This document shows, piece by piece, positions 1-10,620 of a stretch of DNA of 64,000 bases; within the stretch, counting starts at the first letter, position 1; the number at the start of each line of letters is the position of its first letter. Source of the stretch: Arcobacter aquimarinus (GTDB lineage Bacteria > Campylobacterota > Campylobacteria > Campylobacterales > Arcobacteraceae); contig NZ_CP030944.1 in the NCBI RefSeq assembly GCF_013177635.1, forward strand, positions 744,001 through 808,000. The letters run 5' to 3'. Made by a program: the position numbers and the translations under genes. The notes under the pieces are model-generated. The model searched no databases, was not told the origin of the DNA, and worked only from the letters and a program-made list of their open reading frames with translations.

Positions 1-28
1 AAGTGATAATAAATAGACTCAATAAAAT

Positions 29-60
29 AAAACTAAGTCTTAATCTTAAGCTTAGATTTT
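29..60 (-). terminator. weak hairpin after the response regulator
   Basis: An imperfect inverted repeat (AAAACTAAG at 29-37, CTTAG-A-TTTT at 51-60) lies directly after the response-regulator stop codon. The stem is only about five G/C-containing pairs plus A/T, so this is a weak candidate. Confidence 0.25.
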
Positions 61-723
61 TCATTTTGACTCTTCTAACTTATAACCAGCACCATAAACT
101 GTTTTTATATATTCATTTCCAATCTTTTTTCTAATTGAGTGTATAAAAACATCAAGAGCATTTGAACTTAGTTCTTTATCAAAATCATAAAGCTTTTCAG
201 CGATAGTTTCTCTACTTAAAACTATTCCTTTATTTAGCATAAAAAGTTCAAGAATTTTTAACTCTTTTGTAGTAAGTTCTAGTTCTATATTATTTTTAAA
301 TACTTTTTGTTGAGCTATAAAAAGTTTTAAATTATTAACTTCTATAAATTCTGAAACTTCTCCAAAATTTCGTCTTATTAAAGCACTAACTCTTGCGTGT
401 AATTCAGCTAAAGAAAAGGGCTTGCAAAGATAATCATCAGCACCTTTATTTAATCCTTCAACTCTTTGATTTATAGCATCTCTTGCTGTTAATATAATGA
501 TTGGAGTTTTTATGTTTTTTTCTCGCCAGAATTTTAAAATATCTAGTCCATCAATATTTGGAAGGGTTAAATCTAATATTACAGCATCATAATTTATCAT
601 CATTAAAGCGTCTTTGCCATCTAGTCCATCTTCAAACCAATCTATACTAAATCCAAGTTTTTTAAACCCAGCAACAATTCCATCACCAATTAGATAATCA
701 TCTTCAATAAGTAAAATTTTCAT
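61..723 (-). CDS. OmpR-family two-component response regulator
   Basis: This 220-residue protein has an N-terminal receiver domain with the acidic pocket IEDD (residues 6-9), the phospho-acceptor aspartate D51 in VILDLTLP, a conserved Thr in ILTARD and Lys in CKPFS. A C-terminal winged-helix DNA-binding domain follows, ending in the typical IKTVYGAGYKL. It should act in the cytoplasm as a phosphorylation-controlled transcription factor of the QseB/PmrA type. No sensor kinase is seen beside it inside the window. As the gene is read leftward, a partner kinase may lie just beyond the left edge. The family call is firm but the signal and the regulon are unknown. Confidence 0.93.
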   Translation of the reverse strand: MKILLIEDDYLIGDGIVAGFKKLGFSIDWFEDGLDGKDALMMINYDAVILDLTLPNIDGLDILKFWREKNIKTPIIILTARDAINQRVEGLNKGADDYLCKPFSLAELHARVSALIRRNFGEVSEFIEVNNLKLFIAQQKVFKNNIELELTTKELKILELFMLNKGIVLSRETIAEKLYDFDKELSSNALDVFIHSIRKKIGNEYIKTVYGAGYKLEESK

Positions 724-780
724 AAAAAGCTTCTTTTTCGTAATTTTAAAATTTGTATCGAAAAAATATTAGTAAAAGAT

Positions 781-807
781 TAAGAGTTAGTTTAATACTA
801 ACTCTTA
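781..807 (-). terminator. hairpin terminator of ciaB
   Basis: A perfect 11-bp stem (TAAGAGTTAGT at 781-791, ACTAACTCTTA at 797-807) with a 5-nt loop begins inside the ciaB stop codon. The U-tract on the leftward transcript is poor (ATCTTTTAC), so termination strength is uncertain. Confidence 0.55.
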
Positions 808-2700
808 TTTTATATAGTTCTCTTTTTTATCAACTGTGTCTAACTCTTGACCGATTTCTTGATATCTTTTGAAATAATATTTTACAAATGAGTTTATAGT
901 TTCATCATTTGGCATAAAATATTTCTCTTTTTTTGTTGCATAGTTATTTAAAAATTTTGTAGCATCAAGTTTGTCTAAATAGTGTTTTGCTAAGGCTGTA
1001 TAGTTTGTGATATACCAAGATTTTAAGGCTTCAAATTTTGCCTCACTTATATCTATATTTAACTTTTTATTTTCATCATCCCAAGATAAAACAGCACTAT
1101 CAAAAAGTCCATTTAAGTGGATTAACCCCTCACAATAGTATGGTTGAACTTCATCAACTTCCATCCAACCAATAAGCCCAACACTTCTTTTAACAAGGTC
1201 TATTAAAACTTGCTCTTTTAGATGTAGTTCATCTGTATCATCATCTAGTAAATATGAGATTAATCCACCTGTCGTTGCTTTAAACTCTTCAATGTTTTTA
1301 AAGTTTCCAGTTTTATTCATAACTGATTCAGTTTCATCATCACACCATAAAATATGTCCATATTCATGTCCTATTGTGCTTATATCATAAACTTGATGCC
1401 AAGATATTGTTTCATTAAATAAGAACATTCTATCTCGAGTAAGTAATTCTTGACCGAAGATTTCCCTTGAAAGTTTTAAAAATGGTTTAGCCCTGCTAGT
1501 TTGTAAAATCTCATCACTAAATGCAAAGATTTTTTTACCTTCTTCTAAAGATACAACTTCATCATTTGGTACAACTTGTGCTGAAAATAGTCCATTGAAC
1601 TCTGCTCCAAAGAACAGCGCTGGTCGTCCTACATAAAGTTGAACTTTATCAAGTGATTTGAAAGAAAAATCATAGATCTTTTTATACTCTTCACTTTTTG
1701 CATTTGCTTCAAAACTTGAATATATTTTTGAAAATGCTGATTTGATTTTATTTACTCTATGGTCATTTTGTGCAAATTTTGGATTTGTAAGTCTAATATC
1801 CCATTCAAGTGCAACTGCTTTTCTAAAATGGTCTTCGTAGTATTCAAGTGGATGTCCGATTTGAATTGGAGTTTTTATTTTCATCCAAGCTCTATCAACA
1901 TCTGCCCATTTTGAAACTAATTCATTTGTTCTATCTTCACTAAAGGCTTTTATAAGTGCTTGAATATATAAAACATAATCCCATTTTTGATTATAGATTT
2001 CATCTTCAAGTTCGATTAGTTTATCTGCAAATTCTTCAAGTGCATCCACAACTTCTGTTGTCTCTTTTTTGAAAGCTTTTATATATGCTAAAGATTTGTA
2101 TTTGTCACCATCTTTTACTAAAGCTGAGTAACATCTATCAGCAGTAATTCCTCCATGTCCTAAATCAAAAAGTTTTTCATCTTCAAGATATTTCATAATT
2201 TTTGCTTCATCACCTTCAAACTTGGCAACTAACTCTTTGTTTATTCCATTTATAATATGAGCTGTCCATGAAGTTTGCCAAGATGACATTTGAAGTCCTA
2301 CATTATAAACTCCAATAAATACTTCCCTATAAAAAGGTGTTAAAAGTTTGTTTTCAACTATAAAATCAATAAATTTTGTATGAATATCGTGCCAATACTC
2401 TTTTACAAATTGATAAGCTTTTTCTTGTAAAGAGATGATTTCTTTCTCATTTTTTTCAAGTTTTTTTAGAACTTGAACTAAACTATCATCTCTTAAATTT
2501 ACAAGTCTTGTAACAAGTGCAAATCTTAAATCATCTTTCATTTCAAGATTTAAAGATTTTGCAAAATCATCAATAAGGGTTAGTTTACCAAACTCTTTAT
2601 TTTCTAAAAATTTTATTAGTTCATTTGTTTTTGTTTTTTGGTCATTTAAAAAATCATATATTTTTTGTAAGTCGTTTAAAAATTGTTCTTTTGTCATCAT
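805..2700 (-). CDS. ciaB: CiaB-family invasion antigen homologue with HExxH motif
   Basis: The 631-residue protein resembles the Campylobacter invasion antigen B (CiaB) family, which is widespread in Arcobacter. In Campylobacter CiaB is described as a secreted protein affecting host-cell entry. No N-terminal signal peptide or membrane segment is visible. The central-to-C-terminal part carries HEYGH at residues 445-449 and EEFKA at 471-475. That is the HExxH plus downstream Glu layout of gluzincin zinc peptidases, and EExKA resembles the second motif of M49 (dipeptidyl peptidase III-like) enzymes. AAGGA precedes two adjacent ATG codons, so either Met 1 or Met 2 may start. The name is from family resemblance; enzyme activity is inference. 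Confidence 0.72.
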   Translation of the reverse strand: MMTKEQFLNDLQKIYDFLNDQKTKTNELIKFLENKEFGKLTLIDDFAKSLNLEMKDDLRFALVTRLVNLRDDSLVQVLKKLEKNEKEIISLQEKAYQFVKEYWHDIHTKFIDFIVENKLLTPFYREVFIGVYNVGLQMSSWQTSWTAHIINGINKELVAKFEGDEAKIMKYLEDEKLFDLGHGGITADRCYSALVKDGDKYKSLAYIKAFKKETTEVVDALEEFADKLIELEDEIYNQKWDYVLYIQALIKAFSEDRTNELVSKWADVDRAWMKIKTPIQIGHPLEYYEDHFRKAVALEWDIRLTNPKFAQNDHRVNKIKSAFSKIYSSFEANAKSEEYKKIYDFSFKSLDKVQLYVGRPALFFGAEFNGLFSAQVVPNDEVVSLEEGKKIFAFSDEILQTSRAKPFLKLSREIFGQELLTRDRMFLFNETISWHQVYDISTIGHEYGHILWCDDETESVMNKTGNFKNIEEFKATTGGLISYLLDDDTDELHLKEQVLIDLVKRSVGLIGWMEVDEVQPYYCEGLIHLNGLFDSAVLSWDDENKKLNIDISEAKFEALKSWYITNYTALAKHYLDKLDATKFLNNYATKKEKYFMPNDETINSFVKYYFKRYQEIGQELDTVDKKENYIK

Positions 2701-2783
2701 AAAAATCCTTGTTTTTTGTAAGAGAGTATTTTATCGAATTTAGAATTATAAAGATTAAAGAAAGGTATGTAAAAGTCAAATAC

Positions 2784-2800
2784 AGCAGTTAAAAACTGCT
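2784..2800 (-). terminator. hairpin after katG
   Basis: A perfect stem AGCAGTT (2784-2790) and AACTGCT (2794-2800) with a 3-nt loop lies just past the katG stop. The tract after it on the leftward strand is only GTATTTGAC, so it is a moderate candidate. Confidence 0.5.
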
Positions 2801-2807
2801 ATATTTT

Positions 2808-5105
<2,298 letters not shown>

Positions 5106-5111
5106 CTATAA

Positions 5112-5206
5112 TTTTTTTATATAAAAAAAGTGCTAAAGCTTTAATCACCTTAGCACTTTTTTTATATAAAAAAAGTGCTAAAGCTTTAATCACCTTAGCA
5201 CTTTTT
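5112..5206 (-). repeat. 45-bp tandem duplication of a terminator hairpin
   Basis: A 45-bp unit is present twice in tandem: 5112-5161 is identical to 5157-5206. Each copy holds a hairpin with arms A(n)GTGCTAA and TTAGCACT(n), loop AGCTTTAATCACC, flanked by A and T runs. It can therefore act as a strong terminator in either direction. It lies after aqpZ and ahead of katG, both leftward, and would insulate katG. Perfect identity of the copies suggests a recent duplication. Confidence 0.85.
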
Positions 5207-5232
5207 ATGGAAATTAAAAAATATAAATAAGT

Positions 5233-5931
5233 TTAATTTTCATTACTTTCAAATAATTTGTATACAATTCCAGCAAGGATAGCACCAATAATAGGTGCTA
5301 TCCAAAACAACCATAATTGTTCCATTGCCCAAGTTCCTTCAAATATAGCAACAGCTGTACTTCTAGCAGGATTTACAGATGTATTTGATACAGGAATAGT
5401 TATTAAGTGTATTAAAGTTAAGGCAAGACCAATAGCAATAGGTGCAAATCCACTAGGTGCCCTTTTATCTGTTGAACCTAAAATAACAAGTAAGAACATA
5501 AAAGTCATTACGATTTCAGCAACTAAAACAGAAATTAAACTATAACCATTTGGTGAATGTTCCGCATAACCATTTGATGCAAATCCTGCTGTTATATCAA
5601 ATCCTGCTTTTCCTGATGCAATGATGTATAATATAAATGCTCCTGCAATTCCACCTAAAACTTGTGCAAAGATATAAGGTAAAAGTTCTGAAGTTGAAAA
5701 TCTTCCACTTGTCCATAAACCAAAAGAAACAGCGGGATTTAAATGACAACCTGAAATATGACCTATTGCATAAGCCATTGTTAAAACAGTAAGACCAAAA
5801 GCTAGTGAAACACCTACAAAACCAATACCAAGTTCTGGAAAAGAAGCTGCTAAAACAGCACTCCCACAACCACCAAGAACTAACCAAAAAGTTCCTATAA
5901 ATTCTGCAACTAATTTTTTTGTTAAATTCAT
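5233..5931 (-). CDS. aqpZ: aquaporin Z
   Basis: AqpZ is an inner-membrane water channel of the MIP family. The 232-residue protein has six hydrophobic membrane segments and both half-helix NPA boxes, [11 protein letters not shown] in the first half and [10 protein letters not shown] in the second. The Arg after the second NPA is the selectivity-filter arginine. The context NTSVNPARS is typical of water-specific AqpZ rather than glycerol facilitators. AAAGGAG precedes the ATG. It is monocistronic, ended by the duplicated hairpin, and divergent from htpG. The shared intergenic region holds an AT-rich -10 palindrome and a CIRCE element. Confidence 0.95.
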   Translation of the reverse strand: MNLTKKLVAEFIGTFWLVLGGCGSAVLAASFPELGIGFVGVSLAFGLTVLTMAYAIGHISGCHLNPAVSFGLWTSGRFSTSELLPYIFAQVLGGIAGAFILYIIASGKAGFDITAGFASNGYAEHSPNGYSLISVLVAEIVMTFMFLLVILGSTDKRAPSGFAPIAIGLALTLIHLITIPVSNTSVNPARSTAVAIFEGTWAMEQLWLFWIAPIIGAILAGIVYKLFESNEN

Positions 5932-5963
5932 TAGAATTTTCTCCTTTAAAAATGTAATAAAAT

Positions 5964-5971
5964 ATTATAAT
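5964..5971. promoter_or_regulatory. divergent -10 region between aqpZ and htpG
   Basis: ATTATAAT reads TATAAT on the plus strand (5966-5971) and also TATAAT on the minus strand (5964-5969). It could serve as the -10 for either gene. Used for htpG, it would put the CIRCE element in the 5' leader, the classical arrangement. A second possible htpG -10 (TAAAAT) is at 6069-6074. Confidence 0.4.
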
Positions 5972-6002
5972 AAAGTAACTAAAAAGATTATTACAAATAT
6001 CT

Positions 6003-6029
6003 TTAGCACTCATTGTTTAAAAGTGCTAA
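6003..6029 (+). promoter_or_regulatory. CIRCE operator (HrcA site) of htpG
   Basis: TTAGCACTC, nine bases, then AAGTGCTAA matches the CIRCE consensus TTAGCACTC-N9-GAGTGCTAA in spacing and in all but one base. CIRCE is bound by the heat-shock repressor HrcA. The element lies about 85 bp upstream of the htpG start. Confidence 0.85.
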
Positions 6030-6114
6030 TTCTTACAAAAACTTTAGCTTAGTTTTATAAAGTTGCGATAAAATTAAGTTCTAAAAAAATTTAAAATTTA
6101 TAGGAGAAATTAGA

Positions 6115-8025
6115 ATGGCAAAACATCAATTTCAGACAGAAGTAGGACAATTATTACATTTAATGACACACTCTTTATACTCAAATAAAGAGATTTTTAT
6201 AAGAGAACTTGTATCAAATGCAAGTGATGCTATTGATAAATTAAACTATTTAAGATTAACAGATGAAAATTTAAAAGATAAATTTGCAGATTGGAAAGGT
6301 GAAATTAATATCACTTTTGATGAAGCTGATAAATCTTTAACTATTATAGATAATGGTATTGGAATGAATGAAGCTGATTTAATAGCTTCAATTGGAACAA
6401 TAGCAAAATCAGGAACAAAATCATTTGTTGAAAATTTAACAGGTGATGCAAAAAAAGATTCAAATCTAATCGGTCAATTTGGGGTTGGTTTTTATTCAGT
6501 ATTTATGGTAGCAGATAAAGTAGATGTTATCTCTAAAAAAGCAGGAGTTGAAACAGCTTATAAATGGTCAAGCAATGGAACAGGAGAGTTTGATCTAGCA
6601 CCTTGTATAAAAGAGACGAATGGAACAGTTATTTATATCAAATTAAAAGATGATGAAGTAAGTGAATTCGCTTCTAAATATAGAATCAAAAATATAGTTG
6701 GAAAATATTCTAATCATATTGCATATCCAATTTTCTTAAATTATAGTGAAGAAGTAACAGAAGAGTTAAGCGAAGATGATAAAAAAGCAGGTAAAGAAGC
6801 TAAAAAATCTATAGAGAAAAAAAGAGAAAAAATCAATGAAGCAACAGCTTTATGGATGCAACCAAAATCAAAACTAAAAGAGGAAGATTACAACGATTTT
6901 TATAAATCAATTTCTCATGATAGTTCAGACCCAATGCTTACAATTCATACAAAAACAGAGGGTGTAAATGAATATACAACACTTTTCTATATTCCAAAAA
7001 TTGCACCTATGGATATGTATAGAGCAGATTTCCAAAGTGGTGTTAAACTATATGTTAAAAGAGTATTTATCACAGATGATGAAAAAGAGTTATTACCAAC
7101 TTATTTAAGATTTGTAAGAGGTATTATTGATAGTGAAGATTTACCACTAAATGTAAGTAGAGAAATTTTACAAGAGAATAGAATCTTAGCAAATATCAAA
7201 CAAGGAAGTGTTAAAAAAATTCTTTCTGAAATCAAAAAATTATCTAAAGATGAAGAAAAATATGCTGAGTTTATAGCTCAATATATCAGACCTTTAAAAG
7301 AGGGTGTTTACCAAGATTATACAAATAAAGAGACAATTTTAGAACTTTTAAGATACAAATCAACAAAAACTGAAATTGGAAAAATGACTTCATTAGAAGC
7401 TTATAAAGAAAGAGCAAATAGTGAACAAAAAGCTATCTATTATATCATTGGAGAAAATGAAAAAGTATTAAGAAATTCTCCATTATTAGAATCATATAAG
7501 AAAAATGATATTGAAGTTTTAATTTTAGATGATAAAGAAATAGATGAGATTATAACTCCTGCAATTGGTGCTTATAAAGAGTGGGAATTCAAAGATATTA
7601 CAGCTTGTGAGCCTCCAAAAGTTGAACAAACAGAAGAAGAGAAAAAAGAAGTTGAAGAGAAATTCCAAGATATCACTAAAAAAATCAAAGATAAATTAGG
7701 TGATGCCGTTAAAGATGTAAAAGTTACAAATAGACTAAGTGAATCACCATCATGCGTAGTAAAAGATGCAGCAGATGCTCAAATGGCAGCAATAGCTCAT
7801 ATGTTTAGACAAATGGGACAAGCTATGCCAGAAAGTGCTCCAATCTTAGAAATCAATCCAGACCATGAAATCGTAAAAAAATTAAATGGTTGTGCAGATG
7901 AATCAACAATCGAAGATGTTTCTTGGATTTTACTAGACCAAGCAAAATTAAGTGAAGGTATGGAAATTACAGATACTGTAGCTTTTGCTCAAAGATTATC
8001 AAGAATTACTGCAAAAGCTTTATAA
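6115..8025 (+). CDS. htpG: molecular chaperone HtpG (Hsp90)
   Basis: HtpG is the bacterial Hsp90, an ATP-dependent dimeric cytosolic chaperone. The 636-residue length is normal. The N-terminal GHKL ATPase domain shows FIRELVSNASDAIDKL, the DNGIGMNEADL lid motif and GQFGVGFYSVFMVADKV. The middle domain carries LPLNVSREILQ with the catalytic arginine region, and the C-terminal dimerisation domain follows. TAGGAGA precedes the ATG. It is a single gene controlled by its own CIRCE site and closed by a good terminator. HrcA control of htpG, rather than only groESL and dnaK, is inferred from that site. Confidence 0.97.
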   Translation: MAKHQFQTEVGQLLHLMTHSLYSNKEIFIRELVSNASDAIDKLNYLRLTDENLKDKFADWKGEINITFDEADKSLTIIDNGIGMNEADLIASIGTIAKSGTKSFVENLTGDAKKDSNLIGQFGVGFYSVFMVADKVDVISKKAGVETAYKWSSNGTGEFDLAPCIKETNGTVIYIKLKDDEVSEFASKYRIKNIVGKYSNHIAYPIFLNYSEEVTEELSEDDKKAGKEAKKSIEKKREKINEATALWMQPKSKLKEEDYNDFYKSISHDSSDPMLTIHTKTEGVNEYTTLFYIPKIAPMDMYRADFQSGVKLYVKRVFITDDEKELLPTYLRFVRGIIDSEDLPLNVSREILQENRILANIKQGSVKKILSEIKKLSKDEEKYAEFIAQYIRPLKEGVYQDYTNKETILELLRYKSTKTEIGKMTSLEAYKERANSEQKAIYYIIGENEKVLRNSPLLESYKKNDIEVLILDDKEIDEIITPAIGAYKEWEFKDITACEPPKVEQTEEEKKEVEEKFQDITKKIKDKLGDAVKDVKVTNRLSESPSCVVKDAADAQMAAIAHMFRQMGQAMPESAPILEINPDHEIVKKLNGCADESTIEDVSWILLDQAKLSEGMEITDTVAFAQRLSRITAKAL

Positions 8026-8028
8026 AAT

Positions 8029-8150
8029 AAAAGAACTATTTGCACGCATCTTCTGCGTTGCAAATAGTTTTTTTCTCAATCACGTACTTAATGTACGCTC
8101 AATCAAAAAAAACTCTTTGCGCCTTGAATCTACATACAACTAGCTCTTTT
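8029..8150. repeat. nested imperfect inverted-repeat element
   Basis: Three complementary pairs are nested here. AAAAGAACTA (8029-8038) pairs with TAGCTCTTTT (8141-8150). GCAAATAGTTTTTTT (8060-8074) pairs with AAAAAAACTCTTTGC (8106-8120). The centre is CGTAC-TTAAT-GTACG (8083-8097), flanked by direct repeats of CTCAATCA. This goes beyond a simple terminator and looks like a compact structured intergenic element. The function is unknown. Confidence 0.6.
8034..8074 (+). terminator. terminator of htpG
   Basis: An 11-bp stem (AACTATTTGCA 8034-8044, TGCAAATAGTT 8059-8069) is extended inward by CGCA/TGCG and followed by seven T residues. It is a canonical rho-independent terminator and also the first part of a larger nested inverted repeat (8029-8150). 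Confidence 0.85.
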
Positions 8151-8222
8151 ATCTCGAAATATAAAAATAAATAATTTAGTGCATTTTTAGTACAATAAAA
8201 TAATTTTTCAATAAGGATTATT

Positions 8223-9461
8223 TTGGTTTGGCACTCTTCTGAAAGTTCTATACTAAATAGAGAAATCTCTTTTTTAGCTATTCTAGAAATTATTTTTGCT
8301 ATTTCTTTATATTGGGGAATTGCTGTTTATTATGATTTTTATTTACATATTATAACAAGTATATTTATTGCTCCTTTTTTATTGTTAAAATCTGAATATT
8401 CTATAAAGTTTGTATTAGATAAATTTTCAAAAGTTTTTTTTAACAAGAAAGTTTTTTTATTTTGTAAATCTAATATAAAATTTGATATTTTCATATTTCT
8501 TTTATTCTTTGCTATTTATTTTTTCTTTTTTTTGAATAAAGAGATGTCTTTTAATACTATTATTTTATTAAGCTTAACTTTCTTTTTTTCTTTGATATAT
8601 TTAAGTGATATTTTTCCAATAATATTTTACGCAACACTATTTAAAATATCAGCTACAACAAAATATTTTTTTATTGGAATTAGAAATATATCTTTAAATT
8701 GGATATATAGTTGTTTTATTTTAGATATTTATAAAACTCCTGAAATAATAGTTAATATTGAAGAAGATTATAGAATTTCAAATGATATTAAAATTTCTTT
8801 TTTTGTTAAAAATATTAAAGATGAAAAAAGTTTATATATATTTTTTAATAGAATAGTAATTACATTTATTTTATATTTATTTGCTTTGTTTTATAGATTT
8901 AGTATCAAATCAACATTTTGGTTTTATATTCCTTTATTATTTTTAGTAAAAACACCTTCAATAATAGAAGATAATTCACAAAAAGTTGGCGAATTTTTAT
9001 CTTCATTGTATGAAACTTATTTGGCTAAATGGAGATTTATTTTAGCTTTAGTAACTCTCTTAGGATTTATATATTCATATTTTAATTATGTAGATTTTAT
9101 GAATTTAAATATCCCTTTTACTCAGTTTTTAATTCTATTTTATATTGATATTTCTAATTTTGAAATTTGGAGAATTTTTCAATTATCTATTGTACTTTCT
9201 ACAATATTTATATTTTTAGGTTCAAATGCAATTAGAGTACCCAAAATTAGTAATAATTTAGAATTGAAAAAAGATTTGAAAATTTTAATTATTTTCTACT
9301 TGAATATATTTAGAAATTGGGTTTCATTCTTTTATTTTTCATCAGCTTTTTTATATTTATTTTTTTATTTTGATGGAATAAATACTATGTATTTGCCAAT
9401 GGGAATTAAATCTTTTTTATTAACAATATATAACTTTATTATGTACAAACCATTTAACTAA
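8223..9461 (+). CDS. polytopic membrane protein of unknown function
   Basis: I do not recognise this 412-residue protein. It has roughly nine hydrophobic stretches very rich in Phe, Ile, Leu and Tyr, separated by short Lys- and Asn-rich loops. A more polar stretch lies near residues 175-205. No conserved catalytic motif is visible. The start is TTG with AAGGA five bases upstream. The stop is ten bases before the acetyltransferase gene, so the two are probably co-transcribed. Base composition is even more AT-rich than its neighbours, partly because of the hydrophobic content. Transport or a membrane-lipid role are both possible; neither is supported by sequence. Confidence 0.75.
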   Translation: MVWHSSESSILNREISFLAILEIIFAISLYWGIAVYYDFYLHIITSIFIAPFLLLKSEYSIKFVLDKFSKVFFNKKVFLFCKSNIKFDIFIFLLFFAIYFFFFLNKEMSFNTIILLSLTFFFSLIYLSDIFPIIFYATLFKISATTKYFFIGIRNISLNWIYSCFILDIYKTPEIIVNIEEDYRISNDIKISFFVKNIKDEKSLYIFFNRIVITFILYLFALFYRFSIKSTFWFYIPLLFLVKTPSIIEDNSQKVGEFLSSLYETYLAKWRFILALVTLLGFIYSYFNYVDFMNLNIPFTQFLILFYIDISNFEIWRIFQLSIVLSTIFIFLGSNAIRVPKISNNLELKKDLKILIIFYLNIFRNWVSFFYFSSAFLYLFFYFDGINTMYLPMGIKSFLLTIYNFIMYKPFN

Positions 9462-9471
9462 AGGACAAGTA

Positions 9472-9945
9472 ATGCCCCTAAAAATTAGAGAAGCAACCCC
9501 ACAAGACTCCCAAAAAATCTTCAATTTTATAATAGAACTAGCCATTTATGAAAAAGCACCAAATGAAGTAAAAACAACAGTAAGTGAAATAGAAAAATCA
9601 CTTTTTTCTCCAAATGCAACAGCTTATGCTTTGATTTGTGAAGAAGAGGGCGTAGCTATTGGTTTTGCTGTTTATTTTTACAACTACTCAACATGGCTTG
9701 GGAAAAAAGGTATTTATCTTGAGGATTTATATGTTAGTGAATCAAAAAGAAAAAGAGGTGCTGGAAAAGCTCTTTTAAAATATTTAGCTCAAAAAGCAGT
9801 TGAAGAAAACTGCGGTAGATTTGAGTGGTCTTGTTTGGATTGGAATACTCCTTCAAGGGAGTTTTATGAAAGTTTTGGTGCAGTTGCTAAAACTGAATGG
9901 ATTGGTTATAGACTTGAAGGTGAAAGTTTAAAAAAATTTATTTAA
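9472..9945 (+). CDS. GNAT N-acetyltransferase, diamine acetyltransferase-like
   Basis: The 157-residue protein is a complete GNAT fold. Motif A (the acetyl-CoA pyrophosphate loop) reads LYVSESKRKRGAGKALLKYL. The overall pattern is close to the spermidine/spermine acetyltransferase (SSAT) group: N-terminal IREATPQD, central IGFAVYFYNYSTWLGKKG, then YLEDLYV, and WNTPSREFYESFGA near the end. It would transfer an acetyl group to a small amine in the cytoplasm. Substrate choice (polyamine, thialysine or another amine) cannot be told from sequence. It follows the membrane protein by ten bases. Confidence 0.85.
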   Translation: MPLKIREATPQDSQKIFNFIIELAIYEKAPNEVKTTVSEIEKSLFSPNATAYALICEEEGVAIGFAVYFYNYSTWLGKKGIYLEDLYVSESKRKRGAGKALLKYLAQKAVEENCGRFEWSCLDWNTPSREFYESFGAVAKTEWIGYRLEGESLKKFI

Positions 9946-10022
9946 TTTTTATTTAATAACCTTGAATAAAAAAAACTATTATGTTAAAGTACACTTTTTA
10001 AATATAATAAAAGGTTATAAAT

Positions 10023-10598
10023 ATGGGAATTATACTTGATACTTTAAAATCTGTTTTTAAAACTATCACAAAGTTATCAAGACCTTATTTTTCACTTGAA
10101 GAAAATGAGTTAAAATTCAAGATAGATTCTGACAATTTTTATAAATATCCTATTTCAAATGTGGAAACAAAAACAAGACATGATTCTTATGTTTTAGAAG
10201 CTTATACTTTAAAAACGAAAGATTTATTTATTGAATATATTCACATAGATAGTGATGTTTCTTGGAATTCTCAAGCTTTAGGCTCTTTTATCTCTTTATT
10301 AAAAGAAAATCTAAAAATAAGAAATATGGATTTACTTGAAAAAAAAGAGTTTAATCATTATGAATTTTTAACATACAAAATAGATGGTAATTACATTTTA
10401 AATATAATTTACATCTATGAAATAAATAAAGATGTTTTTATTATTGATAAACAATCAGAACTTTATGAAAATCTTTTAAAAAATTTCCAAAAAGATTATA
10501 AATATACATTAGAAAAAAATAGCAATTTAAATTTAGATATAAATGTAAGTTTAGTTAAAAATAATGCAATGAGAAGTTATTTTGGGATTAGTTCTTAA
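10023..10598 (+). CDS. conserved hypothetical protein
   Basis: I do not recognise this 191-residue protein. It has no signal peptide or membrane segment, although residues 1-17 form a short amphipathic stretch. The body alternates charged and aromatic residues as in a small alpha/beta cytoplasmic protein, with NIIYIYEINKDVFIID as a hydrophobic beta core. An AAAAGG site lies upstream of the ATG. A TATAAT at 10003-10008 is probably too close to serve this start. It stands alone and converges with the DUF4197 gene across a shared hairpin. Confidence 0.7.
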   Translation: MGIILDTLKSVFKTITKLSRPYFSLEENELKFKIDSDNFYKYPISNVETKTRHDSYVLEAYTLKTKDLFIEYIHIDSDVSWNSQALGSFISLLKENLKIRNMDLLEKKEFNHYEFLTYKIDGNYILNIIYIYEINKDVFIIDKQSELYENLLKNFQKDYKYTLEKNSNLNLDINVSLVKNNAMRSYFGISS

Positions 10599-10620
10599 AC
10601 TAAGAGAATACTCTTAGTTT
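10597..10620. terminator. bidirectional terminator
   Basis: AAACTAAGAG (10597-10606) and CTCTTAGTTT (10611-10620) form a perfect 10-bp stem with an AATA loop, flanked by A and T runs. It overlaps the ends of two convergent genes and could stop transcription from both. Confidence 0.75.

Noticed and set aside
5129-5206. CIRCE-like half-sites AGTGCTAA and TTAGCACT in the duplicated terminator
   Set aside because: They match CIRCE half-sites in letters, but inside each hairpin their order is reversed. Between the two copies, where the order is right, the gap is far longer than nine bases. The A and T runs fit a terminator, so HrcA control of katG is not claimed.
5597-6013. 138-codon frame overlapping aqpZ on the same strand
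   Set aside because: It is a Cys/Phe-rich shadow of aqpZ in another frame, and it would run through the divergent promoter region.
10003-10008. TATAAT before the hypothetical gene at 10023 as evidence for a second leaderless gene
   Set aside because: A start about 10015 would still leave a short leader, and an AAAAGG site is present, so the case is weak.
9946-10022. Terminator after the acetyltransferase gene
   Set aside because: There is a run of A residues and an AT-rich stretch, but no stem could be drawn.
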